From contig NZ_JAPKNI010000009.1 of NCBI RefSeq assembly GCF_026343955.1, positions 1 to 64,000 of the forward strand: DNA of 64,000 nt, written 5' to 3'. The notes under the pieces were generated by a model. The model worked only from the letters and a program-made list of their open reading frames with translations. It had not been told where the DNA came from and searched no databases. Source of the DNA: Kaistia defluvii (GTDB taxonomy: Bacteria; Pseudomonadota; Alphaproteobacteria; Rhizobiales; Kaistiaceae). The translations under genes and the position numbers were made by a program. Below, one piece after another: positions 56,204 through 64,000 of this stretch (position 1 is the stretch's first letter; each line of letters starts with the position of its first letter).

Positions 56204-59200
56204 TCGCCGCCCTCCTCGGCGTCGCCCAGCGCCCATTCCCGGATCCGGGCGAGATGATCGTAGGGGCTTTCGAAACGGGTCTCGAACATCGGCCGGGCGC
56301 GGGAGACATAGGCGCGCTTCGGATCGTCAAAGGCTTCGATCAGCGAATAGAGCCGCGCCCTGGCCTCGTCACCGAGTTCATCGGCCGTCTTGTCCTTGGT
56401 GACCGCCGAGGAGAAGGGATCGCCCTTGCCGACCTTGCCGAGGCCGATCCAGCCGAGCGTGGACACGGAGACGCCGGCCTCGACCTGATCGAAGCCCCCG
56501 CCGCGCGCCATCGCCACTTCCAGCGCCAGCTGCGGCGCGAGGCCGGTCGAAAGCTGCTTGGCGCTTGGCGGCGAGCCGGTCTTGAAATCGAGGATCTCGA
56601 GCGAGCCGTCGAGCCGGATATCGACGCGATCGGCGCGGCCGGTGAGCTTGAATTCGCCGGCCGGCGCGGGGAACGCCCAGGCGCCGCCGATCTCGGCATG
56701 GCGGTGGGCGACCGAAGCCCGGCTCGCCTCCCAGCCGATGAACCATTCGGCGATGACGAGGAAGCGCGGCCACCACAAAGCGTAGACGGCCGGGAACGCC
56801 TCGATCCGCGCGAAGACGCGGCGGCCGATGATCGTCAGCGCCGTCAGCGCCGAGGCGTCGAACGGGCCCTTCCATTCCTGGATGAAATCGCCAAGGGCCT
56901 CATGGATCAGCGTGCCGCGCAGCGCCACGTCCGGCACCACGCCGATCGGATCGAGCGGGTCGAGCTTCAGGATGCGACGGGCATAGATCGCATAAGGATC
57001 GCGGATCAGCGTCTCGATCTCGGTGACCGACAAGCGGCGTGGCCGGGCCTCCAGCGGCGGCAGCGGCGCGGGGCGGCGGATCGGCACCGGGCGGGCCGTG
57101 CGGTCGAGCGCACGCGCCCAGTCGAGATAGCGCAGTCCGCGGCCGGCCAGCGCCTTAGCCTCGCTCTTGCCTAGGCGCGCCAGCAGGCGCTGCAACCAGC
57201 GCGCGGCGACGGTGGGCGTGCCGCCGCGACGCTCGGCACGGGTGACGACAACTTTGCCGGCTGACAAGGCGCTGGTGAAATCATGCGCCGACTGGCCGAG
57301 CTTGCGCTCCGGCGCTTCCAGCCCCAGCTCGGCCCGCATCGAGCGCGACAGCCAGGGGTCGGTGCGGGTCTCGGACGGCCAGACGCCCTCGTCGAGCCCG
57401 CCCAGCACCATCAGATCGACCTGCTGCAACCGGGCCTCGAGCGTGCCCCAGATGAACAGGCGCGGATCGGAGCCCGGTCGGGCCGGCACGCCTACTCCGG
57501 CCATGGTCGCGTCGAGGAAGCCCGGATATTCGTAGCCGGCCATATCGAGCGCCTGGGCATCGTCGCTCATCAGGCCAGCGAGAAGGGTCGCCAGGGCCTG
57601 GCCGGATTCCTCGGCCCACAGCACGTCGGCGCTGCCATCGTCGCGCGCGGCGACGAGGTTGAGCGCGGCGACGACGGCCGATGTCATCGCCTTGGCGTCG
57701 GAGGCACTGACGCCTTCCATGAGTCGGCTAAGCGGCTCGATCGCCTCGGCCATCCGGCCGGCGAGATCGCGCGCCGCCTGCCACTCGGTCGCGCCGAGCC
57801 GCTTGACGGCCGCCGGCGCATAGCGCGCGGTCGGCAGGTCCGCCTCGGCCCGGTCCAGCGCCTCGACCAGCCCGTCGAGGCCGTCGGAGAGCAACTGGCC
57901 GCGAAACAGCACCAGGTCGAGAATATCGATCGCGGCGCGACAGGCCGCGCGACCGAGCCCGAACGAGGCGAGCGGATGCTTGGCGAGCGCCAGCAGATCG
58001 ACCGGCGCGCCGTTCGACTTCGCCGCCGCGACCAGCAGACGCGCGAGCGTGCCGGGCGACGAGGTCATCAGCGGACGGCCGGCGGAATCATCGACCGACA
58101 GTCCGAAACGGCCGAGCTCGATGGCAACGCGGCCGGCGAGGCGACGATCCGGGGTGACCAGCGCCGCCGTCCGGCCCGGCTCGCGGATCGCCTCGCGCAT
58201 GGCAAGCGCGATAGCGACCGCCTCTTCCTGCTCGGTGCGGGCGACAACCAGCGCGACATCGCCGATGGCCGAGGCCGCGACCGGCGGCGCGGTGGCCCAG
58301 TCCTCGGTGGTCTCGGCCGGGCGCATCGCTTCCGAAATCAGGCGGACGCGCTCGGCCATGTCCGGCGTCATCGCGCCGAGCGGGACGATCGCGTCGCGTT
58401 CCACGCCGATGGTCTCGATCAGATGCTTCAGGCCGTATTGCGGATGGCCGGGCGCCGAGCGGGCCGGCGCCGCGAGGCCGCCGATCGCCACCCAGCCATT
58501 CGCGTCGAGCTCCGTATCGATGCCGGGCATGACCACGGCGCCGTTCGGCAGATGGGCAATGACCGAGAGGAGCTCCGCGACGGCGGGAATCGAGCCGGTC
58601 GAGCCGGCGGCGATGACGAGGCCGCGCGGCGGCGAGGCTTCGAGGCGGGCGGCGGCGGCGCGCAGCAGATGATCGCGGCGGACGGAGGGATCGGCAAGGC
58701 TGCGCTCGCTCAGGAAGGCCGGCCATTGCTCGCCGACGATGCGCAGGAAATCGAGCGAGATCTGCCAGTAGCGGGCGAGGTCGTCGGGAACCAGCGTCTC
58801 CAGCTTGTCCCAGGCGATGCCCGTCGTCTCGATGTCATCGATCAGCCGGGCGAGGTCGCCGGCGAGATGAAACGCATCGGCGGCCGAAGCCGGCACCAGC
58901 ACGCGGTCGTCCTCGGAGAGCGACAGCAGTTCGCGCCGCACCGCCCGGCCCCAGGCGAGCGTCAGCCGCGTCAGCACCAACAGGCGGTCGAGGCGGGAGA
59001 TCGCCTCGGGCAGGACAAGACGGCCATCCGGATCGTCGGCGGCGGCTTCGAGGATCTGGTCCTCCTCGTCGACATCGCCGATCGGCCGGATCGCCGGCAG
59101 GATGGCGGCGCGGCCGCCGAGCCGCTCCAGGATCTCGGCATGCAGCGAGCGCGCGGCGCGGCGGGTCGGCACGAGAATGGTGATATCGGCGAGCGCCAGC

Positions 59201-59319
59201 GGATCCTTAGCCGGATTCGCAATCGCCCCGAACCGGCCCGAGAACAGCGCGTCGACCAGGGTCGGCAGGAAGGGCGTGCCCGGCGGGATCGTGAAGACGC
59301 GCGGGTCCGACCTTGCCAT
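56200..59319 (-). CDS. addB: AddB helicase-nuclease subunit (double-strand break repair)
   Basis: The 1039-residue alphaproteobacterial-type AddB has the N-terminal helicase-like ILVPTRRAARSLHAEILERLGG without a Walker A lysine motif. The C-terminal RecB-like nuclease reads SLEILDFKTGSPPSAKQL. The cysteines that ligate the 4Fe-4S cluster in Bacillus AddB are not visible; the protein has almost no cysteine. It couples to addA by a four-base overlap and lies six bases after the nucleotidyltransferase stop-side neighbour. Confidence 0.93.
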   Translation of the reverse strand: MARSDPRVFTIPPGTPFLPTLVDALFSGRFGAIANPAKDPLALADITILVPTRRAARSLHAEILERLGGRAAILPAIRPIGDVDEEDQILEAAADDPDGRLVLPEAISRLDRLLVLTRLTLAWGRAVRRELLSLSEDDRVLVPASAADAFHLAGDLARLIDDIETTGIAWDKLETLVPDDLARYWQISLDFLRIVGEQWPAFLSERSLADPSVRRDHLLRAAAARLEASPPRGLVIAAGSTGSIPAVAELLSVIAHLPNGAVVMPGIDTELDANGWVAIGGLAAPARSAPGHPQYGLKHLIETIGVERDAIVPLGAMTPDMAERVRLISEAMRPAETTEDWATAPPVAASAIGDVALVVARTEQEEAVAIALAMREAIREPGRTAALVTPDRRLAGRVAIELGRFGLSVDDSAGRPLMTSSPGTLARLLVAAAKSNGAPVDLLALAKHPLASFGLGRAACRAAIDILDLVLFRGQLLSDGLDGLVEALDRAEADLPTARYAPAAVKRLGATEWQAARDLAGRMAEAIEPLSRLMEGVSASDAKAMTSAVVAALNLVAARDDGSADVLWAEESGQALATLLAGLMSDDAQALDMAGYEYPGFLDATMAGVGVPARPGSDPRLFIWGTLEARLQQVDLMVLGGLDEGVWPSETRTDPWLSRSMRAELGLEAPERKLGQSAHDFTSALSAGKVVVTRAERRGGTPTVAARWLQRLLARLGKSEAKALAGRGLRYLDWARALDRTARPVPIRRPAPLPPLEARPRRLSVTEIETLIRDPYAIYARRILKLDPLDPIGVVPDVALRGTLIHEALGDFIQEWKGPFDASALTALTIIGRRVFARIEAFPAVYALWWPRFLVIAEWFIGWEASRASVAHRHAEIGGAWAFPAPAGEFKLTGRADRVDIRLDGSLEILDFKTGSPPSAKQLSTGLAPQLALEVAMARGGGFDQVEAGVSVSTLGWIGLGKVGKGDPFSSAVTKDKTADELGDEARARLYSLIEAFDDPKRAYVSRARPMFETRFESPYDHLARIREWALGDAEEGGE

Positions 59320-59325
59320 CGTGCC

Positions 59326-60069
59326 TCAGGCTGCGCTTTCGGAGACCGACATCTCGGCCTCGCGGATCGCTTCCGGTGTGCCGACATGCAGCCAGGTGCC
59401 GTCCATGCGGATGCCATACAGCCGGCCGGCCTCGATGGCCCGGTCGAACAGCACATTGAGCGAGAACGAGCCCTGCGGCGCATCGGCGAACAGGCGCGGC
59501 GACAGGATGGCGGTGCCGGAATAGACAAAGGGCGCGACGGTGCGCTCGATGCGGCGGGCGAGCCGGCCGTCCTTGTCCATGATGAAATCGCCGGGGCCGG
59601 GATAGCCGATCGCGGTGACGGTCGGCGCCAGCATCAGCAGGGCGTCCATGCGGCTGTCGTCCCAGGCGCGGGCGAGCCAATCGAGATTGGGGCGCGGCCC
59701 CTCGATCCAGAACGAATCGGAATTCATCACGTAGAACGGCTCGTCGCCGAGCAGCGGCAGTGCCTTGGTGATGCCGCCGCCGGTCTCCAGCAGCGCGCCG
59801 CGCTCGTCCGAGATGAGGATCTTGGGCGCCTTGCGCTTCTTGACGTGGGTCTCGACGAGATCGGCGAGGTAGTGGACGTTCACCACCACCTCCTCGACAC
59901 CCGCCTTGGTCAGCCGGTCGAGCGCGTGATCCATCAGCGAGCGGCCCGCGATCTCGATCAGGGGCTTGGGAACGGTTGCCGTGACGGGCCGCATGCGCTT
60001 GCCGATGCCGGCCGCGAGCACCATGGCCCGCTTCGGATGGATCGGCGTCTTTGAGGGGGAGGTTGGCAT
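59326..60069 (-). CDS. murU: MurNAc-1-phosphate uridylyltransferase-like nucleotidyltransferase
   Basis: The 247-residue NTP_transferase protein has the signature MVLAAGIGKRMRPVTATVPKPL, VVNVHYLADLVETHV and GTWLHVGTPEAIREAE. In this exact neighbourhood, next to an AmgK-type kinase, it corresponds to MurU, which makes UDP-MurNAc from MurNAc-1-phosphate in cell-wall recycling. A general sugar-1-phosphate nucleotidyltransferase role cannot be excluded. The ATG at 60069 gives the family start; the frame extends to 60159 into the preceding gene. Confidence 0.85.
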   Translation of the reverse strand: MPTSPSKTPIHPKRAMVLAAGIGKRMRPVTATVPKPLIEIAGRSLMDHALDRLTKAGVEEVVVNVHYLADLVETHVKKRKAPKILISDERGALLETGGGITKALPLLGDEPFYVMNSDSFWIEGPRPNLDWLARAWDDSRMDALLMLAPTVTAIGYPGPGDFIMDKDGRLARRIERTVAPFVYSGTAILSPRLFADAPQGSFSLNVLFDRAIEAGRLYGIRMDGTWLHVGTPEAIREAEMSVSESAA

Positions 60070-60130
60070 ATCGGTCTCGGGCAGTTCCGTTGTTCTTGGC
60101 TGTATCGCCGGCCGCCTCGCGCAGAGGCCG

Positions 60131-61633
60131 TCAGTCGTCCAGCGGCAGGTATCGTTCATACCAGAGCGCCAGGCCGGAAAGAACCGGATGGCGCAGGCAC
60201 CGCTTCAGATAGCCCCTTACACGGGGAATGTGACGGAGATATTGGGGCTTGCCGGCCGCCGCCGCCAGTCGGGCAAAACCGCCCAGCACCTTGGTCGCGC
60301 GCTGCGCGCCCGAGATCGCATAGGCCTCGCGGAAGGCCGCCTCGTCGAAAGCGCCCAGCGCCTTGCGCGCAGCGACATAGCGATCGGCAAGCGCGGTTTC
60401 CAGCGCCGGCTCGACCGAAACGCGCACATCCTGCAGCAGCGAGGCGACGTCATAGGCCGAGGCGCCGATCATCGCATCCTGATGATCGAGAATGCCGATC
60501 CGGCGCAGGCCCTCGCGCTCCGGCAGCCAGAGCAGGTTGGGCGAATGGAAATCGCGCAGCAGCCAGCTCTTCTCGGTCGCGTCGATCCGGGCGAACAGGT
60601 CGCGCCAGACGGCGACAAACTCGGCTTCCGCCTCGTCGGACAGAGAGGCGCCGGTCGCGTGCCTGGCGAACCAGCGCGGCAGCAGGTCGACCTCGATCAT
60701 CAGCGCTTCAGCATCGAAGGGCGGCACGATGTGGCGGGTGCCGTCCGGCAAGGGCAGCTCGACCGGACGGGGCGTCGCGTGCAGGGCGGCCAGCACGTCG
60801 ACGGCCACGCCATAGCGCTCGGCATCCGGCTGTCCGTCGACCAGCACGCCCTCATCGCCCAGATCCTCGACCAGCAGCAGCCCGGCCGGCATGTCGGCGG
60901 CGAGGATCGCGGGCGCCGAGAATCCGGCGGCGCGCAAGCCGTCGCTCATCGCCACGAAAGGACGGACGGTCGTGGCGCGGTGGGCGAGATCGTCATAGGT
61001 GCGGCCATCGCGGACTATCGGGCCCGGCGGCCGTTCCGGCGCGTCCATCAGCACGGCGCGCCTGCCTTCTGGCGCCTCGACCCGCTCGTAAGCGCGCGTC
61101 GAGGCATCGCCCTGCAGATGACGGCGGGAAGCCCCGGCAAAACCGCCCTGATCGAGAAAAGCGCGGATCGCCAGCGTGCGTTCCAGCCGCTGCGGCCAGT
61201 CGCCGCCACCCGACAGCGTCGCCATCCGGCCGGCGCCATGGATGTCGAGCGCGATCTCCAGCCGGTTGGCCGGGAGGCTTTCCTCGGCCCGCTCCGGCCA
61301 TTCGACCAGCACGACGCCCTCGCTCACTGCCTCGTCGAAACCGATCTCCTGCATCTCGTCGATCGAGCCGAGGCGGTAGAGATCGAAATGGGCGATCGGC
61401 AGGCGGGTGTCATAGGTCTGGACGATGGTGAAGGTCGGGCTCGGCACCTCATAGGCTGCATCCGCCGCCACGGCGCGGATCAGCGCGCGGGCAAAGCTCG
61501 TCTTGCCGGCGCCGAGATCGCCACGCAGCGCGATGACATCGCCAATGGCGAGCTTGGCCGCGACATCCTCCGCCAGGCGGAGGGTCGCCGCCTCATCCGG
61601 CAGCTCGACCCGGATCGGCTGCAGCGTGCTCAT
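60131..61633 (-). CDS. TsaE-AmgK fusion: t6A ATPase plus sugar phosphotransferase
   Basis: The 500-residue protein has two parts. Residues 1-160 are TsaE, with P-loop RGDLGAGKTSFARA (38-45), PSPTFTIVQTY, HFDLYRL and VLVEWPER; TsaE drives the TsaBD complex that makes t6A37 in tRNAs. Residues about 165-500 are an aminoglycoside-phosphotransferase-like kinase of the AmgK type, with LLRDFHSPNLLW and GILDHQDAMIGASAYDVASLLQDVRV, which phosphorylates MurNAc/GlcNAc at C1. The ATG overlaps the kinase stop upstream by four bases. The murU-like gene downstream supports the AmgK role. Confidence 0.9.
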   Translation of the reverse strand: MSTLQPIRVELPDEAATLRLAEDVAAKLAIGDVIALRGDLGAGKTSFARALIRAVAADAAYEVPSPTFTIVQTYDTRLPIAHFDLYRLGSIDEMQEIGFDEAVSEGVVLVEWPERAEESLPANRLEIALDIHGAGRMATLSGGGDWPQRLERTLAIRAFLDQGGFAGASRRHLQGDASTRAYERVEAPEGRRAVLMDAPERPPGPIVRDGRTYDDLAHRATTVRPFVAMSDGLRAAGFSAPAILAADMPAGLLLVEDLGDEGVLVDGQPDAERYGVAVDVLAALHATPRPVELPLPDGTRHIVPPFDAEALMIEVDLLPRWFARHATGASLSDEAEAEFVAVWRDLFARIDATEKSWLLRDFHSPNLLWLPEREGLRRIGILDHQDAMIGASAYDVASLLQDVRVSVEPALETALADRYVAARKALGAFDEAAFREAYAISGAQRATKVLGGFARLAAAAGKPQYLRHIPRVRGYLKRCLRHPVLSGLALWYERYLPLDD

Positions 61634-64000
61634 TCAGCGGCAACGGCCAGCTCGGTCGGCCGGATCGGCAGATGCACGCTGACCTCGGTGCCGCGCCCTT
61701 CCTCGGAGCGGATGCTGACGGTGCCGCCATGCAGCTCGACGAAGCTCTTGACGATGGCCAGGCCCAGGCCGGCGCCGCCGCGCGCCGAGCCGGCGGCGCG
61801 GCTTTCGAAGCGGTCGAACACCGAATCGAGGAACTCCGGCGGAATGCCCGGCCCCTGGTCCTCGACGCTGAACACGATCGCATCGGCCGAACGCTCGGCG
61901 CGAAGCACGATCGAGCTGCCATGCGAGGAGAAGCCGACCGCGTTGGAAAGCAGATTGTAGAGGATCTGGCGGACGCGCTTCTCGTCGGCGACGAAGCTGC
62001 CGATGCCGGACGGGATATGAGTCTGCAGCACCAGCTGCGATTCCTGCAGCCGGTCGCGCACGCCCTCGATCGCCGCGGCAACCGTGCGCTCGACATCGAC
62101 CTCGCCGAGATCGAGGGCGATGATGCCGGCATCGACGGTGGCGAGATCCAGGATGTCGTTGACGATGGCGAGCAGCGAGCCGCTCGAGGACAGGATGTAG
62201 CCGGTATATTCCTGCTGCTTCTCCGTCAGCGGCCCGATCGAGACATCGGAGAGCAGCTGGGTGAAGCCGATGATGTTGGTCAGCGGCGAGCGCAGCTCGT
62301 AGGACACGTGCTGGATGAAGGCGTTCTTCAAGCCGTCGGCCGCTTCCAGCGCGTCATTGCGCTCGGTCAGCGCGCGCTCGACCTGCACCGTGTCGCTGAC
62401 ATCGATGAAGGTGACCATGGTCTGACCGCCCGGCAGCGGCACGGTGGCATAGTCGATGACCCGGCCGTCGGAGCGTTCCATCCGGCCCTGGGTCGGCGCC
62501 CTGCCCTCGTCGAGGCCGGCCACCGAGGTGGTGAAGCGCGTCCACGCCTCGGGCGCATCGTGCAGGCGCCGGCAGGCGCGCTCGATCTCGCCGATATGGG
62601 GACGCGTCGAGAGAAATTTCTGGTCGAGATGCCAGATGCGGGCAAAGGCCGGGTTGTCGAGGCGCAGGCGGCCATCCGAACCGAACACCGCCACCCCCTC
62701 CGCCAGATGGTCGAGCGTCTCGCCCTGGACCTGCGACAGCGCATTGTAGCGGCTCTCGAGCGCCAGCTGCTCGGTGACGTTCTCATAGATCCAGGTAATG
62801 CCGCCCTGCGGATGCGGATTGGCGAGCACGCGCAGCGTCTGGCCATCCGGCAGGTGCCACCAATGCTCGCGCGCGTCGAGCGACTGATAGGCGGTGAGCA
62901 GCTCGTTGCGCCAGCTCTTGAAGTCGGCCTGTTCCGGCAGCTTGCGGCTGGCGCGCATGCGCTCCAGCACGGCGCTTTCATCCGGCTGGCCGTCGAGGAA
63001 GCCGGCATCGAGGCTGAAAAGCTCGCGGAAGGCGGCGTTGTAGGAGCGCAGACGCCGATCCGAGCCGAAGACCGCGACCGCGGTGGCGAGCTGGTCGAGG
63101 GTTCGCGCATGGAACTCGACCAGGCGCTTCATCTGGCTCTGCACCGTCTCCAGCTCGGTCGCGTCGATCGCGATGCCGGCGCTTCCGGTGCCGGAAACGA
63201 CGTCGACCACGTCGAAGATGCGACGCGCGCCGGCGACGATCGCCGGAAGCCGGCGCTCGAACACGGGCTGCTGGTCATGACCGGCGCCGATCGCCTCGCG
63301 ACCGGCGGTATCGAGAAATTCGAGATTGCGGCTGGCTGCGTCCGCGGCATCCTGCGCCTCGACCGCCCGCGCGAACGCGTTGTTGACCCAGGACAGCTTG
63401 CCGTCCTTGCCGCGAATCCAGACCGGCATCGACGTCGCCTGGAGCAGCGCGCGCATCGCCTCGACATCGCCGGTCAGGCGCTGGTGCCGCGCCTCCAGCT
63501 CGGCCAGGGCGAGCCGGTCGCCGGAAAGGTCGCGGAAGCGCGCCACGGCGCGGCCGCCGGCCGTGCGGCCCACCGCCTCGATGAAGCGGCCATTGGCGGT
63601 CTCGAGCGCGATGGTGAAGGTATCGCCGCGACGGCGCAATTGTTCCAGCGCCGCATCCAGGCGGCCGGCGGCGTCGGGCGTCAGCCAGGTGCCGAAGGCG
63701 AGGAAGGCGGCGCGCTCCTCGGGAGCGGCGCAGGCCTTGGGCAGGCGGCCCATCACCAGCGGCGGCTCGCCGGGCGCGCTCCAGGCGACCAGGCGCTGGT
63801 CATCGGCGTCGACCAGCGCTTCGGCCCGGTCGGCCGTGGCCTTGAGATCGGCGAGACGGTGCTTGAGGGCGGCGTTCTCCGCCTCGGCGCGAGCGCGCGC
63901 CCGCAACAGCGCCACGGCGCTGAGCACCGAGAAGGCGACGACGCCGAGCAGCGCACTCGCCATCGCGGTCTTGCCGGCATCCAGCGATCCCGTCGAAGGC
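61630..64000 (-). CDS. Multi-PAS sensor histidine kinase (5' end outside window)
   Basis: The frame is open to the window edge, so the start is not seen; 790 residues are visible. A hydrophobic segment (ALLGVVAFSVLSAVALL) precedes several PAS modules (MPVWIRGKDGKLSWVNNAFA; AVFGSDRRLRSYNAAFRELF; AVFGSDGRLRLDNPAFARIW). The dimerisation domain follows with phospho-acceptor His in FIQHVSYELRSPLTNI. The ATPase domain has the N-box VRQILYNLLSNAVGFSSHG, G1 VEDQGPGIPPEFLDSVFDRF and G2 GGAGLGLAIVKSFVELHGG. The H-box resembles the DivL/PleC-like group. No response regulator is adjacent. Coupled to the next gene by ATGA. Confidence 0.92.
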   Translation of the reverse strand, partial: PSTGSLDAGKTAMASALLGVVAFSVLSAVALLRARARAEAENAALKHRLADLKATADRAEALVDADDQRLVAWSAPGEPPLVMGRLPKACAAPEERAAFLAFGTWLTPDAAGRLDAALEQLRRRGDTFTIALETANGRFIEAVGRTAGGRAVARFRDLSGDRLALAELEARHQRLTGDVEAMRALLQATSMPVWIRGKDGKLSWVNNAFARAVEAQDAADAASRNLEFLDTAGREAIGAGHDQQPVFERRLPAIVAGARRIFDVVDVVSGTGSAGIAIDATELETVQSQMKRLVEFHARTLDQLATAVAVFGSDRRLRSYNAAFRELFSLDAGFLDGQPDESAVLERMRASRKLPEQADFKSWRNELLTAYQSLDAREHWWHLPDGQTLRVLANPHPQGGITWIYENVTEQLALESRYNALSQVQGETLDHLAEGVAVFGSDGRLRLDNPAFARIWHLDQKFLSTRPHIGEIERACRRLHDAPEAWTRFTTSVAGLDEGRAPTQGRMERSDGRVIDYATVPLPGGQTMVTFIDVSDTVQVERALTERNDALEAADGLKNAFIQHVSYELRSPLTNIIGFTQLLSDVSIGPLTEKQQEYTGYILSSSGSLLAIVNDILDLATVDAGIIALDLGEVDVERTVAAAIEGVRDRLQESQLVLQTHIPSGIGSFVADEKRVRQILYNLLSNAVGFSSHGSSIVLRAERSADAIVFSVEDQGPGIPPEFLDSVFDRFESRAAGSARGGAGLGLAIVKSFVELHGGTVSIRSEEGRGTEVSVHLPIRPTELAVAAE

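Noticed and set aside
52850-60054. Very long open frames opposite addA and addB (52850-56257 and 57283-60054)
   Set aside because: They mirror the codon-position GC skew of real genes on the minus strand; addA and addB carry full motif sets.

Overview
The window is high-GC DNA from an alphaproteobacterium, most likely of the order Hyphomicrobiales (Rhizobiales). Three conserved gene blocks support this: lptC-lptA-lptB-rpoN-hpf-ptsN; infC-rpmI-rplT-pheS-pheT; and TIGR02300-tRNA-Ala-aroA-cmk-rpsA-sppA-ihfB-lapA-trpF-trpB-trpA-accD-folC, followed convergently by trxA-addA-addB-murU-tsaE/amgK-histidine kinase. The hsp20-DUF1150 pair and the cysteine-poor AccD are also typical of the order. The genus cannot be fixed from this sequence alone.

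Layout. 1-105 is the tail of an IS5-type transposase. 138-6219 (minus) holds a DUF3833 lipocalin-like protein, the nitrogen PTS/ribosome hibernation/sigma-54 genes and the LPS-export genes. 6322-8956 has an RNase D-like exonuclease, a Gfo/Idh/MocA oxidoreductase, and a heat-shock operon with an RpoH-type promoter and a ROSE-like RNA thermometer. 9155-14281 (minus) is translation: pheT, pheS, rplT, rpmI and infC, the last starting with ATT. 14502-23705 is mixed housekeeping: a hydrolase, a sulfite-oxidase-like enzyme with its reductase, a GT8 glycosyltransferase, an SDR protein, nth, membrane proteins, a GT9 glycosyltransferase and adenosine kinase. tRNA-Leu(CAG) follows.

24270-34724 is the main accessory region: a divergent, probably self-contained carbohydrate catabolic locus. 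Leftward it encodes a cupin-type phosphoglucose isomerase, a KDPG-type aldolase, a divergent shikimate-dehydrogenase homologue and a 2-hydroxyacid dehydrogenase. Rightward it encodes a complete ribose-type ABC importer, an RpiR/SIS regulator, a DeoC-type aldolase and an FGGY kinase. I do not recognise this combination as a described pathway. It is the best candidate here for an undescribed system.

34725-40048 is a patchy, decayed region. It has an enoyl-CoA hydratase remnant, a universal stress protein, a remnant of an aldo/keto reductase tail next to an intact paralogue, a cysteine-rich exported peptide, two paralogous small exported proteins, a small cytochrome c and tRNA-Ala(GGC).

40166-64000 is the conserved housekeeping block: aromatic and tryptophan synthesis, ribosomal protein S1, IHF beta, malonyl-CoA and folate synthesis, thioredoxin, AddAB recombination, and cell-wall sugar recycling (AmgK/MurU) fused to the tRNA t6A ATPase TsaE. 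A parS-like palindrome lies just upstream of trpF. The window ends inside a multi-PAS histidine kinase.
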